Shown here: piece by piece, positions 27,863 to 36,930 of the stretch | Numbering within the stretch: the first letter of the stretch is position 1 | Layout: every line of letters begins with the position of its first letter | Translations under genes and position numbers: made by a program | Notes under the pieces: generated by a model | What the model saw: only the letters and a program-made list of their open reading frames with translations | Told to the model about the DNA's origin: nothing | Database searches by the model: none | From: Bacillota bacterium | Lineage (GTDB): Bacteria; Bacillota; Clostridia; Peptostreptococcales; Anaerovoracaceae | Direction: 5' to 3' | Assembly: GCA_017459895.1 (NCBI GenBank) | Contig: JAFUCA010000006.1 | Span: forward strand, 124,001 to 188,000 | DNA: 64,000 nt

Positions 27863-27906
27863 TTTGAACCGATGAGAACGAAAACCCCTCTGAGTAACAG
27901 GAGGGA
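27863..27906 (+). promoter_or_regulatory. Conserved leader with a CCCTC/GAGGG hairpin over AGGAGG (copy 1)
   Basis: TTTGAACC, then 23 bases from its start CCCTC, then 15 bases later GAGGG within TAACAGGAGGGA. Spacing and sequence match 43838-43881 exactly, which shows the leader itself is conserved. The right arm includes the Shine-Dalgarno AGGAGG; in this copy no start codon follows within range. Confidence 0.65.
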
Positions 27907-27946
27907 TAGTCGAAAAGTTAAAGAAACAGTTATGAGGACGAAACAA

Positions 27947-29698
27947 ATGAAGAGAAGAACTGGAATCATCTGCATCATGATGGCCGTAATGGTGTGCGTC
28001 GGATGCACCGCTGTACCGGACGCTTCCTACGCGGCAGCGAAGAAACCTGCCAAGGTGAAATTCCTGAAAGTGACGACAGACAAGAACGCGAAAAAGATCC
28101 GGGCATCCTGGAAAAAAGTCAAGAGCGTGAAGACCTACGAGGTCTACGTCAAGGCCCCGGGACAGTCCTGGAAAAAGGCGAAGAAGGTCAGGAAGAACAG
28201 CGCTGTCTATACGGTGAAGGCCCCCGGCAGCTACTCTGTGAAAGTACGCGCCGTCAAGGGAAAGAAAAAAGGCAAATTCTCCGCGGTGAAGCAAGTGACC
28301 TTCCAGAAGTCGCTATGGAACAACGGTCAGCCGGTGACGGAGCCTTCGGGGGAGAACGCCCAGGATCAGAAGACCGATCCTGCGGGAGGCAGCACCTCGT
28401 CCGGCCAGGCCGATCCCACCGGCGGAACCAGCGGGCCGGGCTCCGGTACGACCCAGCCGGTGAAGGTCACGGCGATCACGGTCAGAGGTGCGTCCACACT
28501 GGAGGCCGGCACTACACGGACGTATCAATACCGCCTGGAACCATCGAACGCAACCAATCCTTCGGTTCTGTGGAGTATTGCCGGCCCGTCCAGCACCGAC
28601 GGCCTGACCACAAAGCTGACATCCGAAGGTTACTCCATCACAGCGGCGCCAACTGTCGCCAGCAAGAAGATCACCCTGACAGCGAGGGCACTGGACGGCT
28701 CCGGTGTCAAGGGCACCCTGGAAATCAACGTCGTTGAGAGCCCGGTTCGCGCGCTGAAGCAGGTCAACCTGTATCCCATCTATGATAACAGCATCCCGTC
28801 TTATAGTGGGATCGATCAGGATAAGATCGACCGGCTGTTCCGGGCGGACAATACGGTGGATCCGCAGTACCTGATGATATGGATGGACACCGATCTGAAG
28901 AGCGTCGAAGGGAAGTACATCTGGTACAACGTCACGGCCGGCAAGAAACTGGGATCGGTCACCGAGAGCGAAAACAGCCGCGCCGGCCGGGATCATCGCA
29001 GTCTGCTGGATGTGGACTATGTGGATGACGATCACGGGCACGGCGATCTCAAGCGGGGCGGAACACTGGAAGCGGTAAGGATCTCCGACGGTGAGGTAGT
29101 CAAAGGGAAAAACGTGATCCAGCTTTGGAAGTACACATACAGCAGAGAAGAAGACTATCAGTGTGAAGGGGTCGTCGCCGAAATGACCATCGATGTCAGA
29201 TCCAAGGCGGACGCCTATACAGCCTTTGTGGATAAGACCATAAAAAACGCGAAGAACTATTCCCAGAAGGACTGGATATACAATAACGCCGTCAAGACAA
29301 AGGGCATCACGAAGAACGAAGACCTGTTTTATCAGCTCTACTGCATCGAACAGTTTGCCTGCAATGACCGGGAATACTGGCCGGGCATGTACAACGGGAC
29401 GTCCGTAGCGCCGCTGTACACTCTGGCGACCACGGGCAAATCCATCGACACCGGCGTAGGCGGCTGTGAAGACGGAGCGGTGCTCATGACGCTGGCCTGC
29501 ATGCGGCTTGGCGTCAAAGCGGAGTACTACAGCAAGACCGGCTCCCTGCACAAGATCTGCGCCATCGAAGATTCCGCATCGGTATTTGGAACAGCCGGCG
29601 TCACCTTTGATGCGCAGCCCCATCTGACGGAATACTCCAAGATGACCACCGAGGAGCAGTACAACGCCTTCGTGAAGACCGTGAAGAAGATCTACTGA
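27947..29698 (+). CDS. Secreted fibronectin-like protein with transglutaminase-like domain
   Basis: 583 residues from ATG 27947; 27932 is an alternative. A signal peptide (MVCVGCTAV could be a weak lipobox; SYAAAKK is a signal peptidase I site) leads to a lysine-rich fibronectin-like domain (about 35-130), a Gly/Ser/Pro linker, an Ig-like domain and a C-terminal transglutaminase-like fold: C507 in GGCEDGA, H535 in SLHKICAI and D555 in TFDAQPH. Such domains cross-link or cleave proteins; activity is not certain. Upstream lies the operator and leader module shared with the XRE gene at 43.9 kb. Confidence 0.75.
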   Translation: MKRRTGIICIMMAVMVCVGCTAVPDASYAAAKKPAKVKFLKVTTDKNAKKIRASWKKVKSVKTYEVYVKAPGQSWKKAKKVRKNSAVYTVKAPGSYSVKVRAVKGKKKGKFSAVKQVTFQKSLWNNGQPVTEPSGENAQDQKTDPAGGSTSSGQADPTGGTSGPGSGTTQPVKVTAITVRGASTLEAGTTRTYQYRLEPSNATNPSVLWSIAGPSSTDGLTTKLTSEGYSITAAPTVASKKITLTARALDGSGVKGTLEINVVESPVRALKQVNLYPIYDNSIPSYSGIDQDKIDRLFRADNTVDPQYLMIWMDTDLKSVEGKYIWYNVTAGKKLGSVTESENSRAGRDHRSLLDVDYVDDDHGHGDLKRGGTLEAVRISDGEVVKGKNVIQLWKYTYSREEDYQCEGVVAEMTIDVRSKADAYTAFVDKTIKNAKNYSQKDWIYNNAVKTKGITKNEDLFYQLYCIEQFACNDREYWPGMYNGTSVAPLYTLATTGKSIDTGVGGCEDGAVLMTLACMRLGVKAEYYSKTGSLHKICAIEDSASVFGTAGVTFDAQPHLTEYSKMTTEEQYNAFVKTVKKIY

Positions 29699-29734
29699 TT
29701 TACGCCTGCGGGCATCAGAGAAGAGGACATGGGA

Positions 29735-32233
29735 ATGAATGCGAGAAAAACAGAAACGATTCGGGAGAAGAAGCGGAGCACACGGAGTCTCCCGAAAAGA
29801 ATCCCCCATATAGCGCTGCTGGCCATTTTGGCAGCAGCGCTGTGCTTAGTGTTTGCCGAGCCGCAGCAGGCGGCCTGCGCCCAGGAGGATGAATGGGTCT
29901 TTATAGGTAATACAGAGATCACAGAATATAATGACTGGAAATGGCATTCCTGCAGCGAGTTTTCGGACGCGGGCTGGACCGCAGGATCCTTTCGATTGTC
30001 AGCGGACCGCAGCCGGCTGGAGTTGGCATCCCTCGAGCTTTCGGACACAAGCGGAACGGGTAAAATCGGACTGATCAGCGCCAGCATTCCGGATCTTACC
30101 ATCGCGTTTTCGGGCACGAACAGGATCGGTACCACGGGCATCTATGATTCGATATACAACTCCGGAGATCTGACACTGGCGGGAGACAGCAGTGCCAGCA
30201 CGGTGCAGCTGGATGGTAAGATCTCCTGCTATGAGTGGAACGGAGGCAAAGAGCGGGAGCTGACATTGGAGTCCGGTACCATCGTATGCTGCGGGACTTA
30301 TGCCAGTGCGACGAAGATCGCTGGGGCGGATGTGACGGTGAGGGACGGTAAACTGATGAGCGAATTCCGGGATGATCTGATCGTCAGCGGCGGCAGTCTC
30401 ACCCTGAAGGATTACCCGATCAGCATGGGAACCGTGCTCACCCAGACCGGCGGCAGTGTGTATCTGGAGAATATATTGAAGGGGAAGTCGGAAACTTCCC
30501 GGAACCTGTTTCAGGAGATGAACATCTCTGGCGGGACCTTCCGTTCAGAGACCGAAACCGGAACGCTGGTCGTCGGCGGCTATCAGCAGACCGGCGGGGA
30601 GGTCAGCATTGGGTATAAGGCAGCCGGAGAGGCCCGAACAGAAGAAAGCGCATTCGCGATCATCGGATACGCGGACATCTCCGGAGGCAAGCTGGAGGTA
30701 GGCGGCGCAGACAGCGAGACGGGCGGCGCCCTGTACTGCAGCCTGAATCTGACCATAACCGGGGGCGAAGTAACGGCGATCGCGGGCGACGGCACAGGAT
30801 TGACCGTGGGCGGCGGATTTGTCGTGCGAGGCGGCACGATCCACGCGCGAAACCGGCTCGTCGGGGACACCGATGGATATGGGCTGCAGTGCACGGGCCT
30901 GTCCATGAGCGGCGGGAAACTGATCCTGGAGAGCAGGACCGCCGGCATGACGATAAACACCAGCGGCAAGATCTTCACATCCCCGGGGATCCTTCCAACC
31001 ACTCCGGAAGGCGGTCAGAACACTGGTAAGAAGATCCTGGATGCCGCAGGGGAAGAAGTCCGGCAGGCTGTACTGCAGGAGATCCTGGAGGCGGCGCCTT
31101 CCCGGCAGGATCCTCCGAAGATCGTAGAAGGGACGACCGTCAGTGAAGTCGTGGAGAAGCTCTTCGTGGAATGCCATTTCTATGATGGTTCCGTGGGGGA
31201 TATCCCGCTGGAGGCACTGAGCTATACGCTGAAGTCCCCCTCCGGTTATTCGAGTGAAGTCGTGCCGGAAACAGCCGGCATCGATGTCGAGATCTCCCTG
31301 GCAAATCATAAAGGAAGGGTTCTTCTCCCCATTGATGTGGTGTATCCGCCGCCAGCCTTTGCAGCAGGAGAGACCACCTGTGAAACCATCACCCTGGAGG
31401 GAGACTTCGACGGTCCGGAGATCGAGATCTGGCGCGCAGAGTCCCCGGAGGGCCCGTTCCAGCTCGTCGCGGGGGCGGTCTTTGGCGTCTCCTCCTGGAC
31501 CGATACGAAGTGCAGGGCGGATACCACCTATTACTACAAGGCGAGGAGAAATACCCTCATCTTCGATTCAGCGGCAGGGAGCTGGATCTTCTCCGACTTC
31601 AGCGACGTTGTCTCAGCCACAACGGATCCGATGCCCCCGGCGCCGGAACCAGAAAGCGCTCCGGTGGATCGCGAAATCAAGAAACCCGCGGGCATCCGCA
31701 CCTACGGCAGCATCGCTAAGGGGACCATGCGCATCGAGTTCAGTCCGGTGAAAGGCGCAGTAAACTACAGCATCGCCTATCGGCTTGCCGGCAAGAAGAC
31801 CTGGACCTACCGCTGGACCGACCGAAAAACAGAATTTACCGTGAAAAACCTGAAAAAGGGCCAGCTGCTGGAATTCAAGTTCGCGGCCTTTATGAACAAG
31901 AACGGTACCCTCTACCGCGGCGATTACTCGAAGACCAGCTACCGGTACTTCAAGAACACGCCGAAGGGCAAGGTCAAAGCCGGCAAGGGCGTCGTGACAG
32001 TGAAGGTCAAGAAAGTGAAGGGTGCCTCCGGGTACGTGATCCTGTACGCCACCAACAAAAACATGAAAGGCCAGAAGGCCGTCTACTTCAAGGGCAAAGA
32101 AAAAACCAGCCTGAAGCTGAAAGGCCTGAAAAAGGGCAAGACCTATTACATCAGCTACCGGCCGTATAAAGAGAAAAAAGGCAAGAAATACATCGGCGTG
32201 CGCCGCAAGCCTGTGAAGATTCGCATGAAGTAA
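29735..32233 (+). CDS. Large secreted beta-helix/fibronectin-like surface protein
   Basis: 832 residues from ATG 29735, chosen for GAGG 8 bases upstream. Signal peptide to about residue 46. Residues about 60-400 are rich in short SGG-x-L/GG-x-V turns (LTLESGTIV, LTITGGEVTA, FVVRGGTIHA, LSMSGGKLIL) characteristic of a right-handed parallel beta helix. Fibronectin-like domains follow (about 520-640 and 650-830), the last two lysine-rich (VKAGKGVVTVKVKKVKGASGYV). No LPXTG or other anchor is seen. The PPAFAAGE stretch is encoded by the 11-mer word (31353). It is convergent with the ald operon (13-bp gap). Confidence 0.72.
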   Translation: MNARKTETIREKKRSTRSLPKRIPHIALLAILAAALCLVFAEPQQAACAQEDEWVFIGNTEITEYNDWKWHSCSEFSDAGWTAGSFRLSADRSRLELASLELSDTSGTGKIGLISASIPDLTIAFSGTNRIGTTGIYDSIYNSGDLTLAGDSSASTVQLDGKISCYEWNGGKERELTLESGTIVCCGTYASATKIAGADVTVRDGKLMSEFRDDLIVSGGSLTLKDYPISMGTVLTQTGGSVYLENILKGKSETSRNLFQEMNISGGTFRSETETGTLVVGGYQQTGGEVSIGYKAAGEARTEESAFAIIGYADISGGKLEVGGADSETGGALYCSLNLTITGGEVTAIAGDGTGLTVGGGFVVRGGTIHARNRLVGDTDGYGLQCTGLSMSGGKLILESRTAGMTINTSGKIFTSPGILPTTPEGGQNTGKKILDAAGEEVRQAVLQEILEAAPSRQDPPKIVEGTTVSEVVEKLFVECHFYDGSVGDIPLEALSYTLKSPSGYSSEVVPETAGIDVEISLANHKGRVLLPIDVVYPPPAFAAGETTCETITLEGDFDGPEIEIWRAESPEGPFQLVAGAVFGVSSWTDTKCRADTTYYYKARRNTLIFDSAAGSWIFSDFSDVVSATTDPMPPAPEPESAPVDREIKKPAGIRTYGSIAKGTMRIEFSPVKGAVNYSIAYRLAGKKTWTYRWTDRKTEFTVKNLKKGQLLEFKFAAFMNKNGTLYRGDYSKTSYRYFKNTPKGKVKAGKGVVTVKVKKVKGASGYVILYATNKNMKGQKAVYFKGKEKTSLKLKGLKKGKTYYISYRPYKEKKGKKYIGVRRKPVKIRMK

Positions 32234-32246
32234 GCGGCAGGCAGCG

Positions 32247-33419
32247 TTACAGCGTGACCTCCTCGTAGTAGTTCTCCGAGCGGGTCACGGTGGTCTTCGG
32301 CGCCGGATCCAAAGGCTGGCCCTCCAGGCCCAGGATCTTCTCGGGCGGGATCCACGGCCGTCCCTGAATGCCGCTGGTCTCCTCATGGGTGAGGTAGCCC
32401 CGGTAGCAGGTCAGACTGCGGCGCAGGAATCCGTCCCGGGCGCAGGCCCCGGCAACGCCGTTACTGATGATGTTCCTGAAATGAGGCAGAACGGAGGCAG
32501 CGTAGGAGACCGAAGTGGATCCGGCGATGGCGCCCGGAATGTTGCTGACGCAGTAGTGAACGACGCCCTCCTCGATGTAGGTCGGGTCCTCATGGGTCGT
32601 TTCATGGAAGGTCTCGATGCAGCCGTAGTCATTGCTGATGTCGCAGATGACGCTGCCCCGGCGCATGGAGGCGACCATCCCTCGGTCGATCATGTACTCG
32701 GTCGCGTCCTTCGGCCAGCGGACGGAGTTGATGACCAGGTCCGTAGACGGCAGAGCGGCCTCTAAATTGTAACGGTTGCAGATCATGGTGGAGATCTTGC
32801 CGCTATATTTGCTGCTGATGTCCCGCAGGATGCCGACGTTGATGTCCGCGACCGTGACCTGACAGCCAAGGTTCACCAGAACCTCGATGGCGGCTTTGCC
32901 GACGATGCCGGCCCCGCAGACGATGGCCCGCACGCCGGGGGCTCCGGCAAGGCCGGAGGCGAACTTGCCGCTGCCGCCGTTGTTGCTCATCATCGCCCAC
33001 AGTCCCATAAAGGCGCCCGCCTTGCCGGCGGCTTCGCAGTTGGGAGAACCGAACCGGTGGGAATCCTCGGCGGTGAAGGCGATGACTTTTTTCGCCAGCA
33101 GAGCATCGACCTCGGCCCGGTGGGCCGCCGGGTGGATACAGGTGTAGATGATCTGTCCCTCCCGGGGCAGATCGTATTCGCTCTCCTCGATCTCTTTGAC
33201 CTTGGCGACGAAATCACAGGTCGCCCAGATCTCCTCGTTGGTCTCGGTAATGATCCCGCCAGCCTTTGCATAATCCGCATCGTCGAAGCCCGCCTTGTAG
33301 CCGGCCCCGCTGCAGATATAGACTTCGTTGCCGTCAGCGACCAGCGTGCCCACCTCCGTCGGGGTGGCGATCACGCGGAACTCACCGTTCTTGATATCTC
33401 TCAGAATTCCGAATTTCAT
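32247..33419 (-). CDS. ald: Alanine dehydrogenase / PNT-alpha family
   Basis: 390 residues. MKFGILRDIKNGEFRVIATP at the start and VKEIEESEY, YTCIHPAAH, CGAGIVGKAA (nucleotide-binding glycines), INSVRWPKDA and SNIPGAIAGSTSVSYA are family landmarks of alanine dehydrogenase and the alpha subunit of transhydrogenase. Full length and no membrane segments favour alanine dehydrogenase, which interconverts alanine and pyruvate with NADH. Lysine or ornithine oxidoreductases of the same fold are an alternative. AAAGGAGG precedes the start. The FMN reductase gene lies upstream in the same direction, separated by 12 bp. Confidence 0.82.
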   Translation of the reverse strand: MKFGILRDIKNGEFRVIATPTEVGTLVADGNEVYICSGAGYKAGFDDADYAKAGGIITETNEEIWATCDFVAKVKEIEESEYDLPREGQIIYTCIHPAAHRAEVDALLAKKVIAFTAEDSHRFGSPNCEAAGKAGAFMGLWAMMSNNGGSGKFASGLAGAPGVRAIVCGAGIVGKAAIEVLVNLGCQVTVADINVGILRDISSKYSGKISTMICNRYNLEAALPSTDLVINSVRWPKDATEYMIDRGMVASMRRGSVICDISNDYGCIETFHETTHEDPTYIEEGVVHYCVSNIPGAIAGSTSVSYAASVLPHFRNIISNGVAGACARDGFLRRSLTCYRGYLTHEETSGIQGRPWIPPEKILGLEGQPLDPAPKTTVTRSENYYEEVTL

Positions 33420-33431
33420 GGGATCCTCCTT

Positions 33432-34010
33432 TTATTTAATGCCGCGGCCCATGATGTAGGCCGCTTCGATCGCTTCGGGTTTGCCCTGGTGTTCTTTGTG
33501 GCCGAGCATGCCGCCCACCACCAGCCGGCCGGCGTCCTCCCAGCCCATGCGCTGGATATAGCCTTCGTAATACTGATGGAGCAGCTGGAAGTTGGCGTCG
33601 TGGTCCTCCTCCGCCGGAACGATCATCATCAGTTTTTTCGGGGTGAGGTTCACCTGGTAAGCGGGGGTTCCGTCGTCCGTGGTGCCTTCCATCACGGCGA
33701 AAAGCCGGTCAATGACGGTCTTCAGCTGGGCTGTGAACGTCCACCAGTACAGGGGTGAGGCGAAGACGATGATGTCCGCTTCCCGGAAGTAGCGGTAGAT
33801 GATGTCCATGTCGTCCTTCTGGCAGCAGGGGCTGTCGAAATCCTTGCCGCCCCCCAGGCAGCCGACGCAGGGGTGAATGTTCATGGAACGGATGTCGCAG
33901 CGGTTCACCAGATTGCCCGCCTCCGCGGCGCCCTTCACGAACGCCTCGATCAAAGCCACGGTATTGCCCTTCGGAGTCGGGCTGCCGTTCAGAACCAAAA
34001 CCTTTTTCAT
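33432..34010 (-). CDS. NADPH-dependent FMN reductase / flavodoxin family protein
   Basis: 192 residues. VLNGSPTPKGNTVALI binds FMN phosphate; the cysteines in PCVGCLGGGKDFDSPCC are shared with iron-sulfur flavoproteins and the MdaB/Isf group; ASPLYWWTFTAQLK is the flavin-side loop. Likely a soluble NAD(P)H- or ferredoxin-linked flavin reductase. It is the first gene of a two-gene operon with ald, preceded by AAGGAGG, and its promoter must lie in the array region at 34.0-34.3 kb. Confidence 0.85.
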   Translation of the reverse strand: MKKVLVLNGSPTPKGNTVALIEAFVKGAAEAGNLVNRCDIRSMNIHPCVGCLGGGKDFDSPCCQKDDMDIIYRYFREADIIVFASPLYWWTFTAQLKTVIDRLFAVMEGTTDDGTPAYQVNLTPKKLMMIVPAEEDHDANFQLLHQYYEGYIQRMGWEDAGRLVVGGMLGHKEHQGKPEAIEAAYIMGRGIK

Positions 34011-34038
34011 ACGTGTAACCTCCTTAACAACCCTGGAC

Positions 34039-34275
34039 TACTGTAGTTTTCCCCTTCAACGAGGCATCTGTTCAGTATTTCACCTGATCTTTGGCGTCAT
34101 AAGAGAGGATTACTGTAATCTGATCCCTTGCAGAGCATCCTGATCAGTGGATTTGGAGCGTTCCACTGATCAGCACTGATTCACAAGACCATTTTTACAG
34201 TAACGCGCGTTGGAAGTCAGGGGAATCTTCAACATCCACTGATCAGCGGATCCGGGATGCGCCTTTTGTTCAGTG
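34039..34275. repeat. Array of four YACTG/CAGTR pairs at exact 34-bp offset
   Basis: Forward arms (TACTG or CACTG) at 34039, 34111, 34164 and 34237 each pair with CAGTR at 34073, 34145, 34198 and 34271. Pair starts are spaced 72, 53 and 73 bp. Inside, CTGATCAGTGG (34140) and CCACTGATCAG (34163) form an 11-bp-arm palindrome, and CCACTGATCAG recurs at 34236. The array lies between the divergent starts of the FMN reductase and the surface gene at 34403. Confidence 0.65.
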
Positions 34276-34345
34276 CGGCCAGACGTCTCGCACAGTAAGT
34301 CTGGCATTATTCTATCATAATTGTGCGACAATTGTCTATCGCCCG

Positions 34346-34354
34346 TGGTATAAT
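34346..34354 (+). promoter_or_regulatory. Extended -10 of the surface gene at 34403
   Basis: TGGTATAAT. The palindrome GACAATTGTC (34327-34336) sits in the spacer, matching the one at the NhaC promoter. A copy of the 11-mer word (34359-34369) lies in the leader. Confidence 0.55.
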
Positions 34355-34402
34355 GCGTGCAAAGGCTGGCGTAAGCGGCGGAAAGACGAAGGAGAGAAGA
34401 CT

Positions 34403-35953
34403 ATGGTAATGAAGAAAAAAGGTATTGCAGCGGTGATCGCATTCCTGCTGGTGCTGGGTGCGACGGTTTGCATCGGCGGAACTCAGAAGACGTATGCGGC
34501 GGAAGACAGCTACAGGGTTGACATGTTCGGAATGTACTGTCAGATCTACGGCAACGGATACGATAAAGAGTATTTCGCAGAGGATGAGACACCGAATCTG
34601 AAACTTGTCTACTATTGGACACGGTTTCATGAGGGGTTGTTTAATTCTGACGCCACAATGGATCTGAATGATTTCTGGGCAGATTATGTGAAAGAGACCT
34701 TCGCTACCTGCAGCGAACCGGAACTGGAAGCGTGGCTGATCGAACGGTCCGGCAAGGACTATTTCACCTATGACGCAGAGAAGCAGCAGATCACTCTTAC
34801 ACGGATGGTGGGAGTTGACGGCGGGCTCAGCGCCAGTCTGAAGACGGTTTCCGACGACACCTGGAACGGTGATGGAGAGATCTACTGCAGCTGGACGAAT
34901 GGATCGGATCTGCTGCAGCGTATGGTGATGAAACTGGAGGATGGTGCCATTGTCTCCTTCCTGCCCGAGGAAAAGGTCTATCAGATCAATGTGGCGGAAG
35001 AGGTCTTCGATGACACGCTGCGGGGGCTTCCGGGAGAGACGCTGACGATCCACGCATCCCTGGTTGACTATTACCAGTCCGATATGATCGAAAACCCGGT
35101 GGAGAGCGCGACGCTCCGGTGGAGTCTGGACGGCAAGGTCCTCGCAGAGAATGCAGAATCCGTTGATGTTACACTGCCGAACAAGGAAGCCCGGGAGGAA
35201 CTTCTCATCGAAGCGTTACTGCCGGAGACAGGAGAGGGAGCGGATCCGGTTTCGACTTATCGTCTGGATCTGGCCGCATCCCAGTGCAATCTCAGCATTT
35301 CGGGAAGAGAATTCGGAGCACCGAAGGATATCAGCCTGAAGAATGCTCTGAGCTTAAACAAACCGTACCTGTTCTTCCTGAACGGAGGAACCTGGGGATG
35401 GGATTACGGCAACACCGGCAATACGCCTTTTTATGAATGGAGTATCACCGGTCCGGATAAGAAAACAGTAACCATCAAGCAGAATGCCTACGAAGGCGGC
35501 AAGACCTACGGCAGCTTCAACGACAACTATGCGATCTTCGGCGGCGGCTGTCCTGACCGGATTCTCACCTTCAAGGTTCCCGGCAAGTACACGATCAAAG
35601 GAACCATCTACCGGCAGAACAAAGTCTTCCGCACATGCGCACAGACGGTCAATGCAGCGCTGCCGCAGACCGCTGTGGCCAAGCTGACGAAGGCGAAGAA
35701 AGCCATCACCGTCAAGTGGACCGCGAAAACGGAAGGCGGGGTCACTGGCTATCAGATCATGCTTGCAACCAACAGCAAGTTCACGAAAGGCAAGAAGACG
35801 GTCAATATCAACGGTGCTAAGAAGACTTCCGTGAAGGTCAAAAAGCTGAAGGCGAAGAAAAAGTATTACGTGAAGATCCGGACGGTGGCGAAGGTGGCAG
35901 GCAAGACCTATTATTCCACCTGGTCCAAGGCCAAGTCGGTGAAGACGAAGTAA
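34403..35953 (+). CDS. Secreted surface protein with C-terminal fibronectin-like domain
   Basis: 516 residues; AAGGAG lies 8-9 bases before ATG 34403. A signal peptide (to about residue 33, TYAAED) is followed by about 200 residues without recognisable family, an Ig-like middle (PGETLTIHASLVDYY; WSLDGKVLAENAESVDV) and a lysine-rich fibronectin-like C terminus (VTGYQIMLATNSKFTKGKKTV). No anchor motif. It is 19 bp upstream of the MoxR gene and appears to head the MoxR-DUF58 operon, which would make it a candidate client or partner of that system. Confidence 0.65.
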   Translation: MVMKKKGIAAVIAFLLVLGATVCIGGTQKTYAAEDSYRVDMFGMYCQIYGNGYDKEYFAEDETPNLKLVYYWTRFHEGLFNSDATMDLNDFWADYVKETFATCSEPELEAWLIERSGKDYFTYDAEKQQITLTRMVGVDGGLSASLKTVSDDTWNGDGEIYCSWTNGSDLLQRMVMKLEDGAIVSFLPEEKVYQINVAEEVFDDTLRGLPGETLTIHASLVDYYQSDMIENPVESATLRWSLDGKVLAENAESVDVTLPNKEAREELLIEALLPETGEGADPVSTYRLDLAASQCNLSISGREFGAPKDISLKNALSLNKPYLFFLNGGTWGWDYGNTGNTPFYEWSITGPDKKTVTIKQNAYEGGKTYGSFNDNYAIFGGGCPDRILTFKVPGKYTIKGTIYRQNKVFRTCAQTVNAALPQTAVAKLTKAKKAITVKWTAKTEGGVTGYQIMLATNSKFTKGKKTVNINGAKKTSVKVKKLKAKKKYYVKIRTVAKVAGKTYYSTWSKAKSVKTK

Positions 35954-35972
35954 ATATCTGAGGAGCGAGAAG

Positions 35973-36923
35973 ATGAACCGGATCGTTGAAGCGATCATTA
36001 ACGAAATAGAGCGCAGCGTCATCGGCAAACGCTTTGTTATAGAGCGGGTGCTGATGGCGTTGCTTGCGGACGGGCACATCCTTCTGGACGATGTCCCGGG
36101 AACGGGCAAGACCAACCTGGCGCTGGCGGTGAGCCGGGCGCTGGGCATGAAATTCGGGCGGCTGCAGTGCACACCGGATGTGCTGCCATCGGACATCACC
36201 GGCTTCAGCGTCTATGATCGGGAGAAGGGCGACTTCAGCTATCGCCCCGGAATCGTGAACCACACAAATCTGCTGCTGGCCGATGAGATCAACCGAACCT
36301 CCAGCAAGACCCAGTCGGCGCTTTTGGAGGCGATGGAGGAACGGCAGGTCAGCGTTGACGGCCAGGTGCATCCTCTGCCGAAGCCTTTTGTGGTCATCGC
36401 GACCCAGAACCGGGTGGGGACCACCGGGACGCAGCCGCTGCCCTATGCGCAGATGGACCGGTTCATGGTGCAGCTTTCCATCGGTTATCCGGATGTGGAC
36501 AGTCAGGTCACGATCCTGCGGGACCGTCTGCAGGGCAATCCGCTGGAGCAGGTGCGCAGGATCATTTCCGGCGAAGACTTCTGCCGCCTGCAGGAGTTCG
36601 TCCGGCAGATCGCAGTCAGCGACGCAATTCTGGAATACATCGCTCAGATCGCCCGGGCCAGCCGCATGGATCCCGCGCTGAAGCTGGGGATCAGTCCCCG
36701 GGGCGCGCTGGCGCTGTGCTCCATGGCCAGAAGCTGCGCGTTTATGCACGGCCGGCGGTTCGTGCTCCCGGAAGATGTGCGGGAGGTCTTCCCGGAGGTC
36801 TGCGCGCACAGAGTGCTGCCGATACAGGGAGAGGAGACGGAGGAAGCTCTGCGGCGGCTTCTCGCGGGAGTGCCCGTCCCGGACCAGAAGCTGGCAGACC
36901 CGGAGCCGGCCGCGGGGGAGTAA
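35973..36923 (+). CDS. MoxR-family AAA+ ATPase
   Basis: 316 residues. Walker A DVPGTGKTNLALAVS, Walker B LLLADEINRTSSKTQSALLEAMEE, sensor 1 VIATQNRV and a C-terminal lid with SPRGALALCSMARS are typical of the MoxR/RavA group. MoxR ATPases act as chaperones or activators for proteins encoded with them, nearly always DUF58 and transglutaminase or von Willebrand proteins. GAGG precedes ATG 35973; the DUF58 gene follows after 7 bp. Confidence 0.93.
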   Translation: MNRIVEAIINEIERSVIGKRFVIERVLMALLADGHILLDDVPGTGKTNLALAVSRALGMKFGRLQCTPDVLPSDITGFSVYDREKGDFSYRPGIVNHTNLLLADEINRTSSKTQSALLEAMEERQVSVDGQVHPLPKPFVVIATQNRVGTTGTQPLPYAQMDRFMVQLSIGYPDVDSQVTILRDRLQGNPLEQVRRIISGEDFCRLQEFVRQIAVSDAILEYIAQIARASRMDPALKLGISPRGALALCSMARSCAFMHGRRFVLPEDVREVFPEVCAHRVLPIQGEETEEALRRLLAGVPVPDQKLADPEPAAGE

Positions 36924-36930
36924 ACGCGTC

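Noticed and set aside
27863-27906. Known riboswitch class for the conserved leader
   Set aside because: Too short and without the conserved bases of c-di-GMP, preQ1 or other classes I know; kept as an unnamed leader.
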